From NCBI GenBank assembly GCA_964504195.1, contig CAZDDI010000014.1, forward strand, positions 18,678 to 82,677: a stretch of 64,000 bases of DNA, in the 5' to 3' direction. Shown here one piece after another: positions 56,696 to 64,000 of this stretch (within the stretch, counting starts at the first letter, position 1; every line of letters begins with the position of its first letter). Position numbers and translations under genes: made by a program. Source of the DNA: CAZDDI01 sp964504195 (lineage in GTDB: Bacteria; Chloroflexota; Anaerolineae; B4-G1; SLSP01). The notes under the pieces were generated by a model. It was not told the origin of the DNA. It did no database searches and worked only from the letters and a program-made list of their open reading frames with translations.

Positions 56696-58036
56696 ATGAC
56701 TAAAAGCCCGACTACCGACTACCGACTACCGCCTACTGATTACCGCCTACCGACTACCGACCCTATCGCGCAGCACGCACACTATTGCGGAAAAATTCAG
56801 ATCGCGCCCAAAGTCCCGGTTACTTCAACGGCGGATTGGGCGACATGGTACACGCCCGGTGTGGCCGAACCCTGCCGCGCCATCCATGCCGACCCAGAAC
56901 AGGTGTGGGAACTGACCAATCGCGGCAACACGATTGCGATTGTGAGCGACGGGACACGGGTGCTGGGCTTGGGCGATATCGGCCCGAAAGCAGCGCTACC
57001 GGTGATGGAAGGCAAGGCGCTCATCTTCAAACTGCTTGGTGGGGTGGATGCAATTCCGCTGGTGCTGGATGCGCGCGACCCGGAAACGCTCATCGCTACA
57101 GTACGCGCACTCGCGCCGGGCTTCGGCGGCATCAATCTGGAAGACATCGCCCAGCCTAAGTGCTTCGGGATTCTGGAACGGCTGCGCGCGGAGCTGGATA
57201 TTCCCGTGTGGCACGATGACCAACAAGGCACGGCCACCGTAGTGCTGGCGGCGGTGCTGAATGCGTTGCGGCTGGTAGGAAAATCATTGCCGCAGGTGAA
57301 AATCGCCATGCTGGGGATGGGCGCCGCTAACGTGGCGACCTACCGGCTGCTCAAGGCTGCTGGGGCCACTCCCGCCGCCATCATCGCCTGCGATGAGCAC
57401 GGCACGCTGCATCCGGGGCGCAACGATCTGGAAGCGCAAGCCGAAATCGCCCCACAGTGGGCAATCTGCCAGGAGAGCAACGCGGAGCTGGTGGTGGGCG
57501 GGCCGAAGGCGGCCATCCGAGGGGCGGATGTGCTGCTTGCTTTCAGTCGCCCCGGGCCGAATGTGCTGCTGCCGGAATGGGTCGCACTGATGGCCGTCGA
57601 GGCTATCGTCATTGCCGGAGCCAATCCCACGCCGGAAATCTGGCCTGCCGAGGCGCACGCCGCCGGCGCGCGCATTGTGGGCACGGGCCGCAGCGATTTT
57701 CCCAATCAAGTGAACAACTCGCTGGCGTTCCCCGGTATCTTTCGGGGTGTGCTTGATGTGCAAGCGCGGGCGATTACGGATACAATGGCGGTGGTCGCCG
57801 CCGAGGAACTGGCACGCTGCGCAGAATTGCGCGGCTTGCGCGAGGATCACATCCTGCCGACGATGGACGAGCCGGAACCCCCGCTGCGGCTAGCGGTAGC
57901 GGTGGGGCTGGCGGCGCAGGCGGAAGGACTGGCCCGACGGCCCGGTACAGCAGAGGAATTGCGCGCACGGGCAGAACGGCAAATGAGGGGAACTACAGCG
58001 GTTTCAACCGCAAAATCCGGCTACTGCCGTGCTTAA
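56696..58036 (+). CDS. NAD(P)-dependent malic enzyme
   Basis: 446 residues from ATG 56696, 17 bp after the Hsp70-like gene. Malic-domain motifs WYTPGVAEPCRAIHADP, LGLGDIGPKAALPVMEGKAL (catalytic Lys) and DIPVWHDDQQGTATVVLAAV (metal site). NAD-binding MLGMGAANVATYRLLKAAGA. Decarboxylates malate to pyruvate in the cytoplasm. The first about 22 residues (PTTDYRLPPTDYRLPTTD) come from a tandem DNA repeat and precede the conserved region, so the true start could be later; no other start with a better ribosome site was seen. Confidence 0.92.
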   Translation: MTKSPTTDYRLPPTDYRLPTTDPIAQHAHYCGKIQIAPKVPVTSTADWATWYTPGVAEPCRAIHADPEQVWELTNRGNTIAIVSDGTRVLGLGDIGPKAALPVMEGKALIFKLLGGVDAIPLVLDARDPETLIATVRALAPGFGGINLEDIAQPKCFGILERLRAELDIPVWHDDQQGTATVVLAAVLNALRLVGKSLPQVKIAMLGMGAANVATYRLLKAAGATPAAIIACDEHGTLHPGRNDLEAQAEIAPQWAICQESNAELVVGGPKAAIRGADVLLAFSRPGPNVLLPEWVALMAVEAIVIAGANPTPEIWPAEAHAAGARIVGTGRSDFPNQVNNSLAFPGIFRGVLDVQARAITDTMAVVAAEELARCAELRGLREDHILPTMDEPEPPLRLAVAVGLAAQAEGLARRPGTAEELRARAERQMRGTTAVSTAKSGYCRA

Positions 58037-58083
58037 CTGAATCGTATTGCCGCTAATAGCAGCCAATGAATTTATCTACGGCT

Positions 58084-58215
58084 CAATGGCATTCAGTTTA
58101 GCCTACAGACCTGGCAGGTTTGCAAGGCTTAACGCTAGGAAAAACGCTTGTTCACCGGTAAAATACCGCTAAACGCAGTTTCTGCAAAACCTACCAGGTC
58201 TTACTTAGTGAATTA
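58084..58215. mobile_element. Family-1 MITE-like repeat, copy 7 (diverged right end)
   Basis: CAATGGCATTCAGTTTAG left end, ACCTGGCAGGTTTGCAAGGC arm, core GTTCACCGGTAAAATACCG, right arm AAACCTACCAGGTCTTACTT. Second core sub-type. No target duplication recognised. It sits between convergent genes. Confidence 0.78.
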
Positions 58216-58216
58216 C

Positions 58217-58266
58217 TCATCGCGCGCTGTGGAAAGCGCGGCTACCAACTCATTTGAAACACACCC
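58217..58266. repeat. Dispersed stem-loop repeat (copy 2, right half)
   Basis: Contains GCGCGCTGTGGAAAGCGCGG followed by CTACCAACTCATTTGAAACA, matching 15427-15472 almost exactly. The left arm of the stem-loop is missing. Confidence 0.65.
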
Positions 58267-58289
58267 AAATCCATTGTGCAGGTCAAACT

Positions 58290-58632
58290 CTATTCAATTG
58301 CCAACACGAGCGCCAAAGCCTGAGCAATTTTCTGCATGACTTTTTTCCGGAAGCCGCCCTAAAGGACGCACAAAACGTTCTTGGGCCACCGAACGCACTT
58401 GAAAAGCATCAGCAGCAGAGGTTATAGCCAGTCCATTTTGGCTATCAGGCAAGACTTGAACCATCCAGGGGGCGACGGCGTAATGCTCTTTCCACTCGGT
58501 CAACGGCATGATAATACGCAACGGTAAAATTCCAATCGCGTTATCATTGACCACAACGGCCGGGCGAGTTTTTTTGATTTCAGCGCCAACGGTTGGATCC
58601 AGGTTGATGAGCCAGATTTCACCCCGGTTCAT
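58290..58632 (-). pseudogene. MazF/PemK-like toxin with C-terminal frameshift
   Basis: From ATG 58632, the family motifs are MNRGEIWLINLDPTVGAEIK, RPAVVVNDN, IIMPLTEW and SVAQERFVRPLGRLPEK. As read, the frame continues 20 residues to a stop at 58294 (ENCSGFGARVGN), which is not family-like. Removing one base in the A6 run (T6 at 58341-58346 on the plus strand) gives RLPEKVMQKIAQALALVLAI and stops at 58290, matching the normal C-terminal helix. So this is a frameshifted gene, a slippage-prone site or an assembly error. It is a type II toxin endoribonuclease partner of the overlapping antitoxin. Confidence 0.85.
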
Positions 58633-58861
58633 GGAATGCCTCGCCATCCAATGCCGTAAAAGCGGTGAGATCTTCATCCGTCATATAGTATGGCGCTAAT
58701 GCTTCTGCCGCCAGATGAAGTTGCCACTTGTGCTCTGCATGCGTTTGAAGGGGCATCTCCGGCACCACAACATACGCCTGTGTATTTTCAGGCAGCTCGA
58801 TGTCCTCAGTAAGCAGGATTTGCCCCTGTTTGATGATTCCACTAAATGCCATCACGCTCAT
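58619..58861 (-). CDS. Antitoxin of the MazEF-type pair
   Basis: 80 residues from ATG 58861 (AAAGGAAAT before it); a second ATG nine bases later is possible. N-terminal beta domain GIIKQGQILLTEDIELPENT, resembling the AF2212/AbrB-like antitoxin fold, then an acidic helical C-terminus (EALAPYYMTDEDLTAFTALD) suited to wrapping the toxin. It overlaps the toxin gene by 14 bp, the normal order. Expected to neutralise the toxin and repress its own promoter; no palindromic operator was identified. Confidence 0.85.
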   Translation of the reverse strand: MSVMAFSGIIKQGQILLTEDIELPENTQAYVVVPEMPLQTHAEHKWQLHLAAEALAPYYMTDEDLTAFTALDGEAFHEPG

Positions 58862-58939
58862 AAGATTTCCTTTCAACCGGTAACTGTGCGCCTCTGTCTG
58901 GCGGCGTAATCAAGGATTCCAAGCGATTCTGGCAACCGC

Positions 58940-61900
58940 CTAAAACCCCTCCAGTTTGCTCAAATCCACGATACCCTCCGCCAGCCCGGCGATGCGCTGC
59001 AACAACCCCAAGCGGGCTGCGCGCAGGTCGGCGTCTTCGGCCATCACCAGGATTTCATCGAAGAAGCGCTGAATCGCCGGGACCAACGGCTGGAACGCGG
59101 CGAGGAACTCGTCCACGCTGCTGTGCGGGCTGATGCGCGCAGCCACCGCTTGCCAGGCTTGTTGCAGTGCGATTTCCGCCGGTTCGCTGAGCCGCTCGTC
59201 CCACAGGGCCAGGCGCGGCTGGTCGCGGGTGATGCGCACACAGCGGGCGTAGTTATCCAACAGCAGCGCCCAATCGTCGCGGGCGATCCAGGCGGTCAGC
59301 TGCGCCGCCGCTTCGCGGGCGCGATGCGGGTTCTCGCCCTGCGTCGCCAGCACCGCTTCCACCACGTCATGCGCGAAGCCCGCCTCGCGCAGCACACCCT
59401 GCAACCGCCCGGCGATAAAATCCACCGCCGCATCGAGCGCGGTCTGCGAGGCGGCAACGGGCAACGCGCGGGCGGCTTCCGCCAACCTCTCACGCACCGA
59501 GAAGACGATCTCCCGTTCCAGCAAAATCTGCACCAGTCCCAGCGCCGCCCGCCGCAAGCCGTAAGGGTCAGCAGAGCCGGTGGGGGCCAGCCCTACCGCA
59601 AACAGCCCGGCGATGCTGTCCAGCCGATCCGCCAACGCGAGCGCGACCCCGGCAGGTGTGGCGGGAGAGGTGTCCCCGGCGGCGCGCGGCAGGTAATGCT
59701 CAAAGATCGCCAGCGCGACGGCCTCCGGCTCCCCGGCGGCGCGCGCGTACTCGCGGCCCATGATGCCCTGCAAGCTGGTCATCTCCACCACCAGCTGCGT
59801 CGCCAAATCCGCCTTGCAGAGATGCGCAGCGCGGGCTAACGCCTCAGCCTCAGCCGCCGCCAACCCCAACTGCGCGCTGAGCCACGGAGCGAGCTGCTCC
59901 AGCCGCTCGGACTTGTCGTGCATCGAGCCGAGCGCCTCCTGGAAGGCAAGCGTACCCAGACGCGGCAGATACGCCTCCAACGGTTGGCGCAAATCCTGCT
60001 TGTAGAAGTAGTCCGCATCGGCGTACCGCGCGCGGATGACGCCCTCGTTGCCCTTGCGCACCACGTCGAGATGCTCGCGCCCACCGTTGCGCACGGCGAT
60101 GAAATACGGCAACAGGTTGCCCTGCGCATCGAGCACCGGGAAATACCGCTGATGCTTCTTCATCACGGCGATCAAGACCTCTTTGGGCAACGCCAGATAG
60201 CTCGCCTCGAACGCGCCCAGGAAGGCGGTGGGCACTTCGACCAGATGCGTGACCTCTTCCAACAGTCCGGCATCCGCCAAAACGTGCCCGCCCACGCTCT
60301 CCGCGAGAGATTGCGCTTGCGTCAGCACGGCGGCGGCGCGCACGTCGGGATCAACCAGCACGCCGTAGCCTGCCAGCACATCGCTGTAATCGCGCGCCGC
60401 CGCCAACGCCGCTGCGGGCGATCCGGCAGGACGCGGGCCGCGCGTCACGCGCCCGCTCTCCACCCCGGCATAAGCCACCGGCACGACGGTTTCGCCCAAC
60501 AGCGCGACCAACCAGCGCAGTGGGCGGCTGAACGCCACACCCGAATCATTCCAGCGCATGGATTTGGGGAAGCGCAGCGCGGCCAACCAGCCGCCGAGCA
60601 ATTCGGGCAGCACCTCCAGGGCCGGACGACCCGCGATGTGCTGCGTGGCGACGACATATTCACCGCCATCCACTTCGGCGATGCGTAGTTGGTCGGGGGC
60701 AATCCCCTTCGAGCGGGCGAAGCCCTCGGCGGCGCGGGTGAGGTTGCCATCCTTATCGTAAGCGGCGCGGGCCGGGGGGCCTTTGACCAGCCGCTCTTCG
60801 TCCGGTTGCCGCTCCGCCAGACCTTCGATATATACCACCAGTCGGCGCGGCGTACCCCAGATATGCAGCGGGCCATACTCCAAGCGCGCTTCATCCAATG
60901 CAACCGGCACCAACACCCGCAACTGCTGCAATGCCTCGCTCAAGTGGGAGGCGGGGAGCTCCTCCACGCCGATTTCGAACAGCAACGCCGGGCGGCCATC
61001 CGCCGCCGCAGCAGCCAACGGCGCAGCGAGCGGCAACAGCAGCGGCGCACCCTGCAATTGCGGCGCGCGGCGCAGCCCTGCGCGCCCCTTCCAGGGGAAC
61101 GCGGCGCGCTCACGTTGTGCCAGGTACGCCTCAGCCACCCGGCGCGACAGCCCGCGCATCCGCTTGAAGAAACTGGCGCGCTCGGTCACGCCCACCGCGC
61201 CGCGCGCATCCAACAAGTTGAAGGTCTGCGAGCAGCGCAGGATGTAATCCAATGAAGGCGTCACCAGCCCATGCTCCAAACAACGCTGCCCCTCCGCCTC
61301 ATAGACTTGGTACAACTGCTGCAAGCTCCCCACATCCGCCAGCTCGAAGTTATAGCGGCAGTAATCCACTTCTTGATCGAGCAAAATCTCGCCGTAGCGA
61401 TGGTTCTCATCCCAGGCCAAATCCCACACGGAGTTGACATCCTGGAGGTACATGGCGAGCCGTTCCAGGCCGTAGGTAATCTCCACCGCCGGGACTTCCA
61501 GGCTGATGCCGCCCGCCTGCTGGAAGTAGGTGTACTGCGTGATTTCCATGCCATCGAGCCAGACCTCCCAGCCCAGCCCCCACGCGCCCAGCGCCGGGCT
61601 TTCCCAGTTATCCTCAACAAAGCGGATATCGTGCTCCTCACGCTTGATGCCAAGGGCTTCGAGGCTTTGCAGATACCGCTCCTGCGGATCGCCCGGATCG
61701 GGTTTGAGGATCACCTGGAACTGGGTGTGCATCTGCATCCGGTTGGGGTTTTCGCCGTAGCGCCCATCATCAGCGCGGAACGACGGCTCGACATAGCCCA
61801 CAGCCCACGGCTCCGGCCCTAGCACACGGAGAATCGTCGCGGGGTTCATCGTCCCCGCGCCCACCTTCTCGCTGAACGGCTGCCAGATCAACGCACCCTG

Positions 61901-61951
61901 GTCTTGCCAGTAACGCTGCAAACGCAAAATAATTTCCTGAAAAGTCAGCAT
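58940..61951 (-). CDS. glyS: Glycyl-tRNA synthetase, fused alpha and beta subunits
   Basis: 1003 residues in a single frame. Residues 1-290: alpha subunit, with MLTFQEIILRLQRYWQDQGA, WQPFSEKVGAGTMNPATILR and GLERLAMYLQDVNSVWDLAW. Residues 290-325 are an Ala/Leu-rich linker. From about 325: beta subunit, LLFEIGVEELPASHLSEALQ, then GSMHDKSERLEQLAPWLSAQ and a C-terminal anticodon-type domain ending IAGLAEGIVDLSKLEGF. Charges tRNA-Gly with glycine in the cytoplasm. Normally glyQ and glyS are separate; the fused form is known in some phyla. No T-box was seen upstream. Confidence 0.95.
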   Translation of the reverse strand: MLTFQEIILRLQRYWQDQGALIWQPFSEKVGAGTMNPATILRVLGPEPWAVGYVEPSFRADDGRYGENPNRMQMHTQFQVILKPDPGDPQERYLQSLEALGIKREEHDIRFVEDNWESPALGAWGLGWEVWLDGMEITQYTYFQQAGGISLEVPAVEITYGLERLAMYLQDVNSVWDLAWDENHRYGEILLDQEVDYCRYNFELADVGSLQQLYQVYEAEGQRCLEHGLVTPSLDYILRCSQTFNLLDARGAVGVTERASFFKRMRGLSRRVAEAYLAQRERAAFPWKGRAGLRRAPQLQGAPLLLPLAAPLAAAAADGRPALLFEIGVEELPASHLSEALQQLRVLVPVALDEARLEYGPLHIWGTPRRLVVYIEGLAERQPDEERLVKGPPARAAYDKDGNLTRAAEGFARSKGIAPDQLRIAEVDGGEYVVATQHIAGRPALEVLPELLGGWLAALRFPKSMRWNDSGVAFSRPLRWLVALLGETVVPVAYAGVESGRVTRGPRPAGSPAAALAAARDYSDVLAGYGVLVDPDVRAAAVLTQAQSLAESVGGHVLADAGLLEEVTHLVEVPTAFLGAFEASYLALPKEVLIAVMKKHQRYFPVLDAQGNLLPYFIAVRNGGREHLDVVRKGNEGVIRARYADADYFYKQDLRQPLEAYLPRLGTLAFQEALGSMHDKSERLEQLAPWLSAQLGLAAAEAEALARAAHLCKADLATQLVVEMTSLQGIMGREYARAAGEPEAVALAIFEHYLPRAAGDTSPATPAGVALALADRLDSIAGLFAVGLAPTGSADPYGLRRAALGLVQILLEREIVFSVRERLAEAARALPVAASQTALDAAVDFIAGRLQGVLREAGFAHDVVEAVLATQGENPHRAREAAAQLTAWIARDDWALLLDNYARCVRITRDQPRLALWDERLSEPAEIALQQAWQAVAARISPHSSVDEFLAAFQPLVPAIQRFFDEILVMAEDADLRAARLGLLQRIAGLAEGIVDLSKLEGF

Positions 61952-61974
61952 ACCATTACCTCGGTTAAATTAAT

Positions 61975-62285
61975 GGTTCACCACAGAGAGATACAGAGAA
62001 TACAGAAGATTTTTATGAGACAAATTGTAACTTTGCCTGATACAAACGCCCCCTTTCCCCCTATCCCCTTTCCCCCGCAAGCGGGGGAAAGGGGGATTAT
62101 TTTTTGAGGGGTTTTTGTGGGGCGGCTTCGCGCCGCACAAAAACCTCATTATTTTTCTCCCCCCTCCCCGCGCCGCACAGCGGCGTGGGGAGGGGGCAGG
62201 GGGTGGGGCAAAATTTTCACAAAGCGTTACTACAAAAATTTCTTAAGAATCTCTGTGAACTCTGTGCCTCAGTGGTGAAAAATCT
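61975..62285. repeat. Composite inverted-repeat block
   Basis: Outer pair TTCACCACAGAGA (left) and CTCAGTGGTGAA (right) flank the region. Inside lie a perfect hairpin CCCCTTTCCCCC / GGGGGAAAGGGG around GCAAGC (about 62065-62096) and a C-rich/G-rich pair around GCGCCGCACAGCGGCG (62156-62205). No gene is seen in 61952-62289. Confidence 0.55.
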
Positions 62286-62289
62286 CACA

Positions 62290-63897
62290 TTAGGGAAGCC
62301 CAATCACCTGAATATCACGCGGGTGTTCCGCGCTGAACTCGAAACGCACGGCACGCTCCTCGCGGGGGGCCAGGGTCAGCTCCCAGCGCAGCAGGCCCAG
62401 CTGCGTCTCCTCGGTGGGTTTGGGTTCAGCCGATTCCAACCGCACTTTGATGAGCTCATCCCGCGAGACGGGCAGTTGATCGTGCAGCGTCAGCTTGACG
62501 AGATCAGGCAAGCGGTTATCCAGGCGGATTTCGTACCCGTAGCGCAACCGCCGCTTGTCGCCGATGAACTTCTTGTCCACCTCGCGCCGGGCCAGCTCGC
62601 GCTTGATTTTGATGCGATCATCCACGCCCAGGTAGAGCTCGAACTTACCGCCGGGCGCGATCAAATCCAGCGCGGTCACGCCGATGAATTCCTCGCCCGC
62701 AAACAAGTTCGCCTTGCCCGCCAACAGCGTGTAGGGGCTGGCGTTTTCCGCTTCCGCGCGCCGGTAGACGGCTTCGGTCAGCTTGGGCGCGGCGACGTAG
62801 TCCAGCGTGGGCTTGAGTGTGAACACGGCCACCGTGACTTTGTGGGGGGCGCCGTCGGCGGGGATCGTGACCGCGCCGGGGACGCGATAGGTCACTGCCG
62901 TGCCGGAGGATTCGACCGTTGCTACCACCGCTTCTGCGGCGACCTTCGGCACAATGCGCTCCTCGGATTCTTCATCCGCCATAGCGGCAGCAAAACTATC
63001 TTCATCGGCGCGCGCGACGGCCATCTTCGCCATCCGCGGGCGTCCCGGCGCGGGAGCAGGCGGCAGGGGAACAAACTTCGTCACATACCAGGGCTTGAGC
63101 TCCGGCAAAGTCTCTGAAAGCGCGGGGCGTGCGGTTGAAAGGGTCAGCGCCGCGTCGCGCCAGTCTTCGCCGGTGCGCTGCGTCACCTGCGCCAGATAGC
63201 CCACCTCCAGCGCGGGCGGTTGCCCCTCGGCATCACTGAGCCGCAAATCGTAGAGCGGCGTCCACCCGGCGTTGGTGATGACGTAGACCAGGTCTACCGT
63301 TAGCTCGCCCGCTGCGGCCAGCTCCACTTCAACCTCGGCCACGAAGCGCTCACGGCCCCGCGCGCCCTGCAACTGTTGCAACTCGCGCTGGGTCTTCTCG
63401 ATGCGGCGCTTGAGGTCGCGGCGGCGCACGCCCAACGCCAACAGCTCTTGATCGAGCTCGGCGGCACGCGCTTGCAGATCGTTAAGCAGCGTCATCTGAT
63501 CGGCCACCGCCAGCTTGCCATAAGCCAGCCCGCGCGCGTAGATGTCGGTCGCACCCGCGAGGTTCTGCGTCACCGCGCGCTGCTCCTTGAGCAGGGTATG
63601 CTCGCTTTCCAGCGCAGCCAGCTCGTCCTGCTGCGCTTCGAGGCGCTCCTCTAGCGCGCGCGCATCCGCAACGGGCGTGACTTCGTAGAACTCGCGGCGC
63701 ACGTTCACGCCGCGCAAGCGCGCCGGGGCCGTGCCGCTGGCCGTCGCCCGCACCGAGGCGGGATCGAGCGCCATCGGCAAGCCGGTGAAGATCAGCCGGT
63801 GCAGGCCCAGCTCAAGCTGCGCCGCGCCCTGCCGCACCACCCGCGCCCGGTCGGGGTACACGGTCACTGCTTTGACGGTTGTGGTTACTTCGGTCAT
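62290..63897 (-). CDS. DUF4139 / mucoidy inhibitor MuiA family protein
   Basis: 535 residues from ATG 63897 (AAGGAG before it); an in-frame start at 63927 is less likely. N-terminal DUF4140-like domain (residues 5-75: VTVYPDRARVVRQGAAQLEL). A coiled coil at about 80-190 (ALEERLEAQQDELAALESEH; RIEKTQRELQQLQGARGRER). The DUF4139 domain follows (VYVITNAGWTPLYDLRLSDA; GYLAQVTQRTGEDWRDAALT) to LTLAPREERAVRFEFSAEHP. Family known but function not established; the mucoidy name comes from an early genetic observation. Confidence 0.92.
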   Translation of the reverse strand: MTEVTTTVKAVTVYPDRARVVRQGAAQLELGLHRLIFTGLPMALDPASVRATASGTAPARLRGVNVRREFYEVTPVADARALEERLEAQQDELAALESEHTLLKEQRAVTQNLAGATDIYARGLAYGKLAVADQMTLLNDLQARAAELDQELLALGVRRRDLKRRIEKTQRELQQLQGARGRERFVAEVEVELAAAGELTVDLVYVITNAGWTPLYDLRLSDAEGQPPALEVGYLAQVTQRTGEDWRDAALTLSTARPALSETLPELKPWYVTKFVPLPPAPAPGRPRMAKMAVARADEDSFAAAMADEESEERIVPKVAAEAVVATVESSGTAVTYRVPGAVTIPADGAPHKVTVAVFTLKPTLDYVAAPKLTEAVYRRAEAENASPYTLLAGKANLFAGEEFIGVTALDLIAPGGKFELYLGVDDRIKIKRELARREVDKKFIGDKRRLRYGYEIRLDNRLPDLVKLTLHDQLPVSRDELIKVRLESAEPKPTEETQLGLLRWELTLAPREERAVRFEFSAEHPRDIQVIGLP

Positions 63898-64000
63898 GGG
63901 TTTCTCCTTGAGAATGGCAAATCTCAAATGGCGAATGGTCAGTGTTTGACCCGTCCTGAAATACGTTTACAGCAAATTAGGTATACTGTACATCACATCA

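Noticed and set aside
56700..56765. Tandem GACTACC repeats considered as a CRISPR or origin
   Set aside because: Units are about 9-17 bp without spacers and are translated in frame with malic enzyme; no DnaA-box cluster.
62104..63117. A 337-codon plus-strand open frame
   Set aside because: Runs from repeat DNA into the antisense of the MuiA-family gene.

Overview
The window looks like chromosomal DNA of a G+C-rich Chloroflexota bacterium, probably Anaerolineae-like. This is inferred from the gene set, not from a marker gene. Pointers are a UPF0182 membrane protein, a sortase together with an alpha-2-macroglobulin lipoprotein, secreted proteins carrying a YLPLV motif, very long cyclase or kinase-like STAND/TPR proteins, a fused alpha-beta glycyl-tRNA synthetase and a PPi-type phosphofructokinase. 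I see no rRNA, tRNA or CRISPR array.

Layout. 1-3925 (minus) is the N-terminal 1308 codons of an alpha-2-macroglobulin-like lipoprotein cut by the window edge. A divergent intergenic region (3926-4403) holds two opposed promoters and two small non-coding transposon-like elements. 4404-18420 (plus) carries a UPF0182 protein, an RlmI-type methyltransferase, a HepT remnant, two membrane proteins, YchF, a NarL-type histidine kinase, a membrane protein and a response regulator/histidine kinase pair. 18714-23984 (plus) has a lone receiver and three secreted proteins (FG-GAP propeller, beta-helix, unknown). 24085-28729 (minus) is a cell-envelope group: small membrane protein, sortase, methyltransferase, polyprenyl glycosylphosphotransferase and GT2 glycosyltransferase. 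28730-32187 is an accessory stretch with many repeats, an HD protein and an A+T-rich DUF3800 gene. 32188-52475 (minus) contains a tandem-cyclase/ATPase/TPR protein, DUF1499, GNAT, EttA, PAP2, a nucleotidyltransferase, a quinate-dehydrogenase-like protein, a 1682-residue MBL-STAS-pseudokinase-STAND-TPR fusion, PPi-PFK and a PAS histidine kinase. 52773-58036 (plus) has a small membrane protein, a B12-type radical SAM protein, an Hsp70-like protein with an unusual C-terminus and malic enzyme. 58290-63897 (minus) has a MazEF-type pair with a frameshifted toxin, fused GlyRS and a MuiA/DUF4139 protein.

The most striking feature is the population of small non-autonomous mobile elements. Family 1 has seven copies of about 134 bp with CAATG...CATTG ends, and three copies keep a recognisable 10-bp target duplication. 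Family 2 has GTAACTACTCAG termini and 8-bp duplications. Four family-2 copies share a cloverleaf-like core whose arms show compensatory base changes, and a fifth element has the same termini around a different core. A third single-copy element (4003-4124) has a perfect 10-bp duplication. No transposase gene is present, so all would have to be moved in trans.

Signalling is over-represented: three histidine kinases, two response regulators, a cyclase of mammalian soluble-adenylyl-cyclase-like architecture and the pseudokinase fusion. The last two share a STAND-type ATPase plus TPR design and lie about 6 kb apart.
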